Origin: an uncultured Collinsella sp.
GTDB taxonomy: Bacteria > Actinomycetota > Coriobacteriia > Coriobacteriales > Coriobacteriaceae
Length of the DNA: 12,588 nt
NCBI GenBank assembly: GCA_902494565.1
Contig: CABUTN010000049.1
Coordinates: 1-12,588, forward strand
Reading direction: 5' to 3'
Under the pieces are notes generated by a model that was not told where the DNA came from, searched no databases, and was given only the letters and a program-made list of their open reading frames with translations. This document shows, piece by piece, positions 1 through 5,776 of the stretch. Position 1 is the stretch's first letter; the number at the start of each line of letters is the position of its first letter. Made by a program: the position numbers and the translations under genes.

Positions 1-110
1 ACGAAAGGGCGCTGACCTTCTGGTCGCGCCCTTGAAGTTGAACGTCAGATTGTCCAAATGCGGCCCGCGCAGCGTCGAGCCGTTACGCGGTTTGGTAAAA
101 CCGCGTAACC
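1..110 (-). repeat. Structured repeat, copy A (truncated by window edge)
   Basis: This is a truncated copy of the element seen in full at 3072-3210. In plus-strand order it has an 8-bp stem (5-12 with 26-33), a one-base T bulge at 13, an inner GACC/GGTC stem (14-17 with 22-25) and a TTCT loop. A conserved linker GAAGTTGAA..TCAGATTG follows from 34, then a variable arm (54-68), GCAGCGTC (69-76), five bases, and a perfect 12-bp hairpin (82-109). Every spacing matches copy B exactly, while the stem sequences differ with matching changes on both sides. The partner of arm 54-68 should lie upstream of position 1, outside the window. I assign the minus strand because the neighbouring gene, whose stop is at 112-114, would be transcribed into the element. 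Confidence 0.75.
82..109 (-). terminator. 12-bp hairpin just after the SDR stop codon
   Basis: GTTACGCGGTTT (82-93) and AAACCGCGTAAC (98-109) form a perfect 12-bp stem with a 4-base loop. Read on the minus strand it starts two bases after the TAG stop of the dehydrogenase gene. No T-run follows, so it is not a classical intrinsic terminator. It may protect or define the mRNA 3' end, or belong to the larger structured repeat. A near-identical hairpin abuts the queA stop codon. Confidence 0.5.
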
Positions 111-111
111 C

Positions 112-912
112 CTACGGCCGCTGGCCCATGCCACCCTCGAGGGTGACGGTCTCGCCGTTCATGTACTTAAAGTCGGGACCGCAGAGCTGAACGACCACGC
201 GGCCGATTTCCTTCTCGACGTCGCCGTAGTGACCAGCCGGCGGCATGTGGACGTTGGCCTTGAACGCCTCGGGATAGGCATCCTGGAAGTTCTCGAGCGC
301 AGCGGTCCAAGCAAGCGGGCACACGATGTTGACGTTGATGCCGTCCTTGCCCCACTCGTTGGCGGCAACGCGGGTCAGGCCGCGGATGCCCTCCTTGGCG
401 GCAGCATAGCTGCACTGGCCATAGTTGCCAAACAGGCCGGCGCCCGAGGCAAAGTTGACCACGGAACCCTTGGTCTCCTTCAGGTGCGGATAGGCCTTCT
501 GCATGTACAGATAGGTAGCATACAGACCGGAGTAAATGGCCAGGTTAAACTGATCCATGGTGTGATCGGCGATGGTCACGCCCGAGGCGCTAGCCTGAGC
601 ATTGTTGACGACGGCGTCGATGCGGCCGAACTCCTCAATGGCCTTGTCGATGACGTTCTGGACGACGGCCTCGTTGTCCTGACCAGCCGAGACATCGGCC
701 TGAACAGGCAGAACCTTGACACCGTACTCGGCCTCGAGAGACTCCTTGGCGGCCTCGAGCTTGGCGACGTTGCGGCCGGTGATGACGAGGTTCGCGCCCT
801 CCTTGGCAAATGCGATATCGATGCCGTAGCCGATGGAGCCAGCGGAACCGTCCTTAAGCGTTGCCTTGCCGCCGCCGGTGACGATCACGGTCTTACCAGT
901 GAAAAGTCCCAT
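112..912 (-). CDS. Short-chain dehydrogenase/reductase (SDR), substrate unknown
   Basis: The product is 266 residues, a normal length for a classical SDR: a cytosolic NAD(P)(H)-dependent oxidoreductase with a Rossmann fold. The cofactor loop starts at TGGG (12-15) but carries about ten extra residues before SIGYGI (26-31), a spacing unlike the usual TGxxxGxG. TGR at 45-47 after the second strand is compatible with NADP(H) use. ADV (72-74), NNA (103-105) and the catalytic Ser156, Tyr169 and Lys173 (YxxxK) are present. The Asn that usually completes the catalytic tetrad is not evident around 126-130 (IYSGL). I chose ATG at 912 because GAAAGGA lies 6 bases upstream; a TTG five codons earlier is less likely. 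The substrate cannot be read from the sequence, and FabG-like, hydroxysteroid and sugar-alcohol dehydrogenases all remain possible. The gene appears to stand alone. Confidence 0.9.
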   Translation of the reverse strand: MGLFTGKTVIVTGGGKATLKDGSAGSIGYGIDIAFAKEGANLVITGRNVAKLEAAKESLEAEYGVKVLPVQADVSAGQDNEAVVQNVIDKAIEEFGRIDAVVNNAQASASGVTIADHTMDQFNLAIYSGLYATYLYMQKAYPHLKETKGSVVNFASGAGLFGNYGQCSYAAAKEGIRGLTRVAANEWGKDGINVNIVCPLAWTAALENFQDAYPEAFKANVHMPPAGHYGDVEKEIGRVVVQLCGPDFKYMNGETVTLEGGMGQRP

Positions 913-1205
913 ACAAAGTCCTTTCAAATCGCGACGGGCACGCCCGCCGACTGCGCGTATCCAACTTCACGCGCCAAAAGCTGAAATGCAACTTTAGCGG
1001 GTTCAAGTGAAAAATAAAGACCGCAGCAGGCGAACGGCACAACGTCATTCGGCGAAGGGAATGTCAAGCACGAACTGGATAAAGAGGCCGAATTTTGTCA
1101 GCCAAACGAGTCATCGAACACGTTTTGAAACTTTGCTGCGGGGCGCGGGATGTCGGCGCGAGACTTTATCATAGGGTGACGAACAACGATGAGGAGCACA
1201 TGCCT

Positions 1206-2969
1206 ATGACAGACGAGCTGGACCCCCAGACTCAACAGCATATTGATGATTCAGCAGGCGTCGCCGCAGATGCTGACGCTGTTACCTGCGAAGATATCGA
1301 CGTCGACGACTCCATCTTGGACGAAAGCGCTACGGCGGAAACCCCTGCCGCAGAAAACGCCATCGAGCAAAACGACGATACGCCCGCTCGGGACGACGCC
1401 CCTGCACAGGATGCCGCCCCACAGGCAGCAGGCCCCATCGAGGTCTCTTCGGAAGAAGAGCTCGATGCCGTCATGGACTCCATGATGGATGCTGTCAAAG
1501 CGATGAAAGACGCCGTGGCCGATGCCGATATTGATGCCGAGGAAGAGGAGGCCGCCGAGGCGGCCTCGACCTTTGTGCCCGGCGAGACTCCGGTTGCCGA
1601 CCAAGGCAGTACCATGCCCTCGTTTCTGCAGCTCGAGCATCCCACGATTGGCGCCGATGCGGTCGATCCGCACGCAGCAGGCTTTTCTGTGATCGAGGGC
1701 GGTACCGGCAATATCGCCGTGCCGCAGGCTGCCGATGCGGACGCTGCCGACACCGCTCGCCCGACCGCCCCGCACTCCCCCGCCGCGAGCCGCGATCTGG
1801 GGACCGCCGTCTCGAACACTGCGAACGCCGTGGGCACCTTTATCGCCCAGGGTGCCTCGGCCATGCGCGAGATGAATGCCGCAAAGAAGGCACTCGCGGA
1901 CGCCCGCGCTCACCTGGCCGAACTTGAGCAGCGCATCGCCGATCAAGGCGAGGAACTCGAGACGCGCCAGGATATCGCAGGCCGCTACGACCAGATCGTC
2001 GCCGACCAGCGCCAGGCGATTGCCACGGCCCAAAAGACTGCAGCGGCCGCCGAGATTGACCGTGATACCCACGCCGCCAAAGCGACAGAGCTCAAGGGTC
2101 AGTTCGAACAAATGAAGACAGAGGATGACGCGACTGAGCTCCGCCTGAAGGCCGCGCTCGACGCCGTGGAGGCCCGCGAGGCGAGCTCTCGCGAGACCGG
2201 CAACCGCCTCGTTCGACGTCTTGAGGATTCCAAGCGCATCCGCGACAAGGTGAAGGCCGAGCGAGACGCCGGCATTGCGGCCGCACAACAAACCGTCGAC
2301 GCCACGCGCGCCCAGCTCGAGACGCTGCGTCATGAGTATGCCGAGCTGCAACGCAATCCCTCGGCAAATCCCGCCAACTATACGGTGCGCACCAGCGAGC
2401 TCTCGATGCAGATTTCCGACACGGCAGATGCCCTGCGTAAAGCCGAAGAAGATGTCCCGCGCATCACCGCCGACCTTGAGCACTCGCTTGCCGCAGCCGA
2501 GCAGGCCGTCGAGCAAGCGCAGGCCCCCATCGCCGAAGCAAAACGCGCGCACCAAGCCGTGACGACCGAGGCCGATGCCGCGCGCGACGAGTTGCAGACG
2601 GCAAAGACGGCCGCCGCGACGCGCCAGCGCGAACTGCGCGAGAAGATCGCCGCCGAGGACAAGGCACGCCGCGACCAAGAGCAGACCATCGCCAACGCCC
2701 AAGCAGATGCCGCGCATGCGCAGTCGATTATCGAACAGGCGACCGAGGTGCACGACCACCCGGAGATCACTGAGTCGCTTGCAGGATCCTTGGCCCGAGA
2801 CAAAGCCGAACACGCCGAGACCGAGCGAGAAGTCGCCCAGCTCGAGGCCACCGAGGACGCGGTGCGCGAGCGTACCCGCGACTCACGCATCAAATTCACC
2901 GGCGCCATCGTCTGCATCATCGCCGCAATCCTGGTGATCATCCTAGTCTGGCTGTTCGCGAGCAAGTAA
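1206..2969 (+). CDS. Coiled-coil protein with acidic N-terminus and C-terminal membrane anchor, unknown function
   Basis: The 587-residue product is not a family I recognise. The first ~200 residues are acidic, rich in Ala, Asp, Glu and Pro, and look disordered. From about residue 215 to 550 the chain is Ala/Glu/Lys/Arg/Gln-rich with heptad-like spacing typical of long coiled coils. One break around 365-380 (NPSANPANYTV) could be a hinge. The last ~22 residues form one hydrophobic helix (FTGAIVCIIAAILVIILVWLF) ending in ASK and preceded by basic residues. The bulk should therefore be cytoplasmic, tail-anchored to the inner face of the membrane. Start: GAGGAG at 1191-1196 is 9 bases before ATG 1206 and only 3 before ATG 1200 (two codons longer), so 1206 is preferred. 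A possible -10 (TATCAT) is at 1167-1172 with no clear -35. Roles in envelope organisation or division are conceivable, but nothing here proves them. Confidence 0.85.
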   Translation: MTDELDPQTQQHIDDSAGVAADADAVTCEDIDVDDSILDESATAETPAAENAIEQNDDTPARDDAPAQDAAPQAAGPIEVSSEEELDAVMDSMMDAVKAMKDAVADADIDAEEEEAAEAASTFVPGETPVADQGSTMPSFLQLEHPTIGADAVDPHAAGFSVIEGGTGNIAVPQAADADAADTARPTAPHSPAASRDLGTAVSNTANAVGTFIAQGASAMREMNAAKKALADARAHLAELEQRIADQGEELETRQDIAGRYDQIVADQRQAIATAQKTAAAAEIDRDTHAAKATELKGQFEQMKTEDDATELRLKAALDAVEAREASSRETGNRLVRRLEDSKRIRDKVKAERDAGIAAAQQTVDATRAQLETLRHEYAELQRNPSANPANYTVRTSELSMQISDTADALRKAEEDVPRITADLEHSLAAAEQAVEQAQAPIAEAKRAHQAVTTEADAARDELQTAKTAAATRQRELREKIAAEDKARRDQEQTIANAQADAAHAQSIIEQATEVHDHPEITESLAGSLARDKAEHAETEREVAQLEATEDAVRERTRDSRIKFTGAIVCIIAAILVIILVWLFASK

Positions 2970-2970
2970 C

Positions 2971-3034
2971 CACTCCCCAAAGACTACAAGGAGTGTCCCC
3001 AGGTGCCGGCACATAAGGAACGTCCCCAAGTACC
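2971..3034. repeat. GGGGAC-type tandem/palindromic repeat (REP-like)
   Basis: Two imperfect 20-base units, AAGGAGTGTCCCCAGGTGCC at 2988-3007 and AAGGAACGTCCCCAAGTACC at 3015-3034, match at 16 of 20 positions with a period of 27. Between them is the perfect palindrome GTGCCGGCAC (3003-3012). CACTCC (2971-2976) can pair with GGAGTG (2990-2995). On the minus strand the core reads GGGGACGTTCC and GGGGACACTCC, like the GGGGAC-rich REP sequences that accompany REP-associated tyrosine transposases. It starts two bases after the coiled-coil gene's stop and may also end that transcript. Confidence 0.6.
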
Positions 3035-3071
3035 AACAACGGCGGCGCCGATGCCTTGGCAAAGTCAGCGA

Positions 3072-3210
3072 AAACCCGCCAGAGCGAGCAAGGTGCCTTG
3101 AAACGAGGCGGCATTGACCTTTTGGTCATGCCGCCGAAGTTGAAAGGCAGATTGCCGCTCTGGCGGGTTTGCAGCGTCAACTGGTTACGCGGTTCGTAGA
3201 ACCGCGTAAC
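3072..3210 (-). repeat. Structured repeat, copy B (complete)
   Basis: This 139-base element has a nested fold. An outer perfect 15-bp stem pairs 3072-3086 with 3156-3170. Two facing linkers (3087-3106 and 3136-3155) can pair partially through TGCCTT/AAGGCA. An inner 8-bp stem pairs GGCGGCAT (3107-3114) with ATGCCGCC (3128-3135). Then come a T bulge, GACC/GGTC and a TTTT loop. GCAGCGTC (3171-3178), a 5-base spacer and a 12-bp terminal hairpin (3184-3210) follow. Copy A (1-110) has the same segment lengths and conserved linkers but different, compensated stems. On the minus strand the element begins at the queA stop codon and so would be transcribed as its 3' UTR. Confidence 0.8.
3184..3210 (-). 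terminator. 12-bp hairpin at the queA stop codon
   Basis: GTTACGCGGTTC (3184-3195) and GAACCGCGTAAC (3199-3210) form a perfect 12-bp stem with a 3-base loop. On the minus strand its first base is the last base of queA's TAG. Like its twin at 82-109 it lacks a following T-run, so termination, processing or mRNA protection are all possible. The innermost pair is C-G here and T-A in the twin, a compensated change. Confidence 0.5.
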
Positions 3211-4427
3211 TAACAAATGAGCATTGCGTCTCCAAAGCTGAAGAAGCGGTAGCGTTCTTCGATAGCAGCGGCGTAGGCATCCATGATCTGGTCGCGGGTG
3301 GCAAGTGCGCTTACGAGCATCATGAGCGTGGAGCGCGGCACGTGGAAGTTCGTGATCAGCGCGTCGACCACGTGATAGGTCGAGCCGGGCATAAGGTAGA
3401 GCTGCGTTGTCGCGTTCTCGCGCACCACGATGTCGCCGCGGCCGAGCGTGTCGGCCCCGTCCTCGCGGCCCTCAAAATAGCGCGCCGTCACAGCCGGATC
3501 GGACACCGGCGCGTCCGCGTCAAACGCGCTCTCGAGCGAGCGCACTGCGGTAGTGCCGACGGCGATCACACGATGGCCCTCGGCCTTCGCCTTATGCACG
3601 GCGTCGACAACCTCCTGCGACACGTGGTAGCGCTCGGTGTGCATCACGTGCTGCGCGGGGTCGTCCTCCTCCACCAGACGGAAGGTATCGATACCCACCT
3701 CGAGCTCGACGGCGGCAAACTTGGCACCCTTGGCCTCGATGGCAGCCATGAGCTCGGGAGTAAAATGCAGACCCGCCGTGGGAGCAGCGGCCGAGTGCTC
3801 CTCCTTCATGGCGTAGACGGTCTGGTACTTCTCGGGATCGCCCTCGTAATCGGTAATGTAGGGCGGCAGCGGCACGTGGCCGGCAGCATGGATGGCCTCG
3901 TCGAGCGTGCGCGGCTCGCCGGCGGCATTGCAACCGGCCGGCTCAAAGCGTACCAGGCGGCCGCCGCGGCTATCGGTGACAAAGTCGACAACCTCGGCCG
4001 TCAGCACCACGGGAGCCCCCTCGGGCGCATGGGCGCCACCGGCGCGATACTCAATATGAGCACCGGGCTTCAGGCGCTTGCCCGGCTTGACCAAGCACTC
4101 CCAAACATGGCCCAGCGGATCCACGTCCTCGCGGCGCTTGAGCAGCAGGGTCTCGACCACGCCGCCCGATCCCGTTTTACGACCGATCAGACGGGCCGGC
4201 ATCACGCGCGTCTGATTGATGACGAGCACGTCGCCCGGCTCGATATAGTCGATGATGTCGCGGAAGATGCGGTGCTCAACGGTACCGCCGTGCTCCAGCG
4301 GCGTTCCCGCCTGGGAGCCCTTGCGATCCACCACCAGCAGGCGGCAGGAGTCGCGCGGCTCGGCTGGAGCCTGGGCGATCAGTTCCTCAGGAAGGTTGTA
4401 GTCAAAATCATCGGTACGCATAGACAC
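3210..4427 (-). CDS. queA: S-adenosylmethionine:tRNA ribosyltransferase-isomerase QueA
   Basis: QueA transfers and isomerises the ribosyl group of S-adenosylmethionine onto preQ1 in the wobble position of tRNAs with GUN anticodons (Asp, Asn, His, Tyr), giving epoxyqueuosine. The 405-residue product has the family's features from end to end: FDYNLPEELIAQ near the start, the NQTRVMPARL segment (~70-80), AAPTAGLHFTPELM in the middle, GTTAVRSLE, and LITNFHVPRSTLMMLVSALA followed by RYRFFSFGDAMLI at the C-terminus. It is somewhat longer than the usual 340-360 residues because of inserts in the first half (for example around GSQAGTPLEHGG). GTG at 4427 is the likely start, with AGGAGT 7 bases upstream; ATG two codons later is 13 bases from that site. 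It lies 64 bases downstream of queH in the same direction. A weak extended -10 in that gap could give it an extra promoter. Confidence 0.96.
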   Translation of the reverse strand: MSMRTDDFDYNLPEELIAQAPAEPRDSCRLLVVDRKGSQAGTPLEHGGTVEHRIFRDIIDYIEPGDVLVINQTRVMPARLIGRKTGSGGVVETLLLKRREDVDPLGHVWECLVKPGKRLKPGAHIEYRAGGAHAPEGAPVVLTAEVVDFVTDSRGGRLVRFEPAGCNAAGEPRTLDEAIHAAGHVPLPPYITDYEGDPEKYQTVYAMKEEHSAAAPTAGLHFTPELMAAIEAKGAKFAAVELEVGIDTFRLVEEDDPAQHVMHTERYHVSQEVVDAVHKAKAEGHRVIAVGTTAVRSLESAFDADAPVSDPAVTARYFEGREDGADTLGRGDIVVRENATTQLYLMPGSTYHVVDALITNFHVPRSTLMMLVSALATRDQIMDAYAAAIEERYRFFSFGDAMLIC

Positions 4428-4463
4428 GTCGGATACTCCTTATATAGCTAAAGTCCGCTCTAC

Positions 4464-4472
4464 ATCCTAGCA
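4464..4472 (-). promoter_or_regulatory. Possible extended -10 promoter before queA
   Basis: The minus strand reads TGCTAGGAT, matching the extended -10 form TGnTAnnnT, about 37 bases before the queA start. No convincing -35 is present. It would allow queA transcription independent of queH. Confidence 0.25.
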
Positions 4473-4491
4473 GGCTGACGTCCCAAATGAA

Positions 4492-5067
4492 CTACTTTTT
4501 GGACGCTTTGCGCTCGTCGCGGATGCGGGCGCGGTCCATGGCCGCCTCGACAGCCGAGAAGCGGCAACCACAGTAGTTCTGCCGATACATGCCCAGCTCG
4601 CGCGAACGGCGTGTCGCCTCGGGGTAATACGGACGAAAATCGCGAATCACCGGAGTGAGACCGCGGGCGGCAGCCAGACGCTCCAACACATCATTGCAGG
4701 TTTCGAACAACTGATACGGCGAGACGGCGAGCGTCGTACCCACAAACTCAAACCCACGCTCCTGGGCCACGCGGCACGCCTCGGCCAAGCGCAGGGCATA
4801 GCACGCACGACAGCGACGGGGCCGATCGGCACCCAGCGGTGCCACGCCGGCCTCCCAGCGCTCACGGTCCTCCCCCGCCTCGATAAGCTCGATGTCGCCA
4901 TCGGCACACCACCGGCGCAGCTCGTCCAAACGCCGCTGCCATTCATCGTGCGGCTGAATATTGGGGTTGGTCCAGCAGATTGTGGGCTCAAACCCTTCCT
5001 CGCGCAGCAGGCGGACCGGCTCAAGAGAGCACGGCGCACAGCAGGCGTGCAACAACAACGGCTTCAT
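4492..5067 (-). CDS. queH: Epoxyqueuosine reductase QueH
   Basis: QueH (formerly DUF208) reduces epoxyqueuosine in tRNA to queuosine, replacing the cobalamin-dependent QueG in many anaerobes. The 191-residue protein has the family signature: LLHACCAPC at 5-13 (Cys9, Cys10, Cys13), WTNPNIQP at 32-39, the RCRACYxLR pair (Cys86, Cys89), TTLxVSPYQ at 111-119, and YRQNYCGCRFS at 161-171 (Cys166, Cys168). These cysteines are expected to hold the iron-sulfur and iron centres. ATG at 5067 is chosen because GAGGAG (5074-5079) is 6 bases upstream and the motif begins within a few residues. A longer open frame upstream overlaps the preceding gene and lacks family sequence. The ribosome-binding site overlaps the stop codon of the DUF3267 gene, implying translational coupling. 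The product of QueA, encoded next door, is its substrate. Confidence 0.96.
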   Translation of the reverse strand: MKPLLLHACCAPCSLEPVRLLREEGFEPTICWTNPNIQPHDEWQRRLDELRRWCADGDIELIEAGEDRERWEAGVAPLGADRPRRCRACYALRLAEACRVAQERGFEFVGTTLAVSPYQLFETCNDVLERLAAARGLTPVIRDFRPYYPEATRRSRELGMYRQNYCGCRFSAVEAAMDRARIRDERKASKK

Positions 5068-5077
5068 CGACATCTCC

Positions 5078-5644
5078 TCACCCGAAAAAGCGCACGCCGA
5101 AGGACGTGTCCTCGCAGGCGACAATGCGGCGGTCGCGCAAAATGGTCCGCACGTAATACCAGTCGCCCACACAGCCTGACAAATGCAAGCCGGCCGCCAG
5201 ATAGCACAGCAGCGGATAGCCCGAAAACGCAAACCCCAGGGCAAGCGTTGTCGTCACAACAGCCGTCGGTGCCAGGCAAACCGCCATGTACCGCCGGCGC
5301 GAATACACAACGCCCTCGGCGCAGGCATAGATCATCGCCGTCTCGCGATTCGCCCCAAAGGTCACCTGCGCGCCCGCAGGCGCCAGCAGCTTAAAAAACA
5401 CACCGTGCACCAGCTCGTGCACGGCAAATGACGCCGCAGAAACCGCAGCCAAGCCGACTATCCAGCCCACGACAGCCATCCAGCCGCCCGCGTCAGCCGC
5501 ATCCAAGTCTGCAGGCCCGCCCAGCAGCATAAACACCGGCACCAGGCACACGGCAAACACGCCGACTACGACCATCCCCCACACGAAGCAAGCGTGCAGA
5601 AATTCCTCGTCTTCAAACGCATGTATGTTGGAAATCTCATTCAT
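5078..5644 (-). CDS. DUF3267 putative membrane metalloprotease-like protein
   Basis: The 188-residue integral membrane protein has the zincin-type motif HELVH (76-80) at the end of a hydrophobic segment. A late segment, HLSGCVGDWYYV, has an Asp (161) that could be the third metal ligand, as in DUF3267 proteins. Hydrophobic stretches lie at about 18-42, 55-75, 119-140 and 143-160, so four membrane segments are likely, with the active site at the membrane. The family is called a putative zincin; substrates are not established. Its TGA (5078-5080) overlaps the ribosome-binding site of queH, so the two are cotranscribed and probably coupled. Why a protease-like protein should be tied to queuosine synthesis is unknown. 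The ATG at 5644 has no good Shine-Dalgarno, but TATCCT ends 8 bases upstream, so the message may be leaderless. Confidence 0.82.
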   Translation of the reverse strand: MNEISNIHAFEDEEFLHACFVWGMVVVGVFAVCLVPVFMLLGGPADLDAADAGGWMAVVGWIVGLAAVSAASFAVHELVHGVFFKLLAPAGAQVTFGANRETAMIYACAEGVVYSRRRYMAVCLAPTAVVTTTLALGFAFSGYPLLCYLAAGLHLSGCVGDWYYVRTILRDRRIVACEDTSFGVRFFG

Positions 5645-5652
5645 AGCATCTT

Positions 5653-5658
5653 AGGATA
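5653..5658 (-). promoter_or_regulatory. Possible -10 box giving a leaderless DUF3267-queH transcript
   Basis: The minus strand reads TATCCT, separated from the ATG at 5644 by 8 bases. Transcription would then start at or next to the ATG. No Shine-Dalgarno and no clear -35 are visible. Confidence 0.3.
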
Positions 5659-5686
5659 GCGCCCCTGCCACGTACCCGTCCGCATG

Positions 5687-5695
5687 TGCGATAAT
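5687..5695 (+). promoter_or_regulatory. Extended -10 promoter of the MetRS-like gene
   Basis: TGCGATAAT fits the extended -10 form TGnTAnnnT except for G at the first hexamer base. It lies about 80 bases before the ATG at 5777. The same 11-mer TGTGCGATAAT occurs before degV. No matching -35 is seen. The short leader shows no T-box. Confidence 0.4.
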
Positions 5696-5776
5696 GTCGA
5701 ACGATATGCACGAATTGACCACCGCGTCGCCAGGCCTTGCGCCCGGCCGCGCTCTCACCATATGCGAAGGAGTCCC

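Noticed and set aside
82..109. Integron attC site at the stop-codon-adjacent hairpin
   Set aside because: attC core sites read GTTRRRY and RYYYAAC; GTTACGC does not fit, the hairpin is perfect rather than bulged, and no integrase or cassette array is visible.
1062..1067. TTGACA on the minus strand as a -35 for the SDR gene
   Set aside because: The sequence 17-18 bases downstream (CGTTGT) is not a plausible -10, and the distance to the gene is 150 bases.
1251..2813. A 520-codon minus-strand frame over the coiled-coil gene
   Set aside because: It has biased shadow composition, no ribosome-binding site and no family resemblance. The plus frame has a start site, coiled coil and membrane helix.
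5068..5244. A longer queH starting up to 59 codons upstream
   Set aside because: That extension lies inside the DUF3267 gene in another frame, lacks QueH sequence, and the good ribosome-binding site points to ATG 5067.
5687..5776. T-box riboswitch before the MetRS-like gene
   Set aside because: The leader from the likely start site is under 80 bases, with no antiterminator core or terminator stem.
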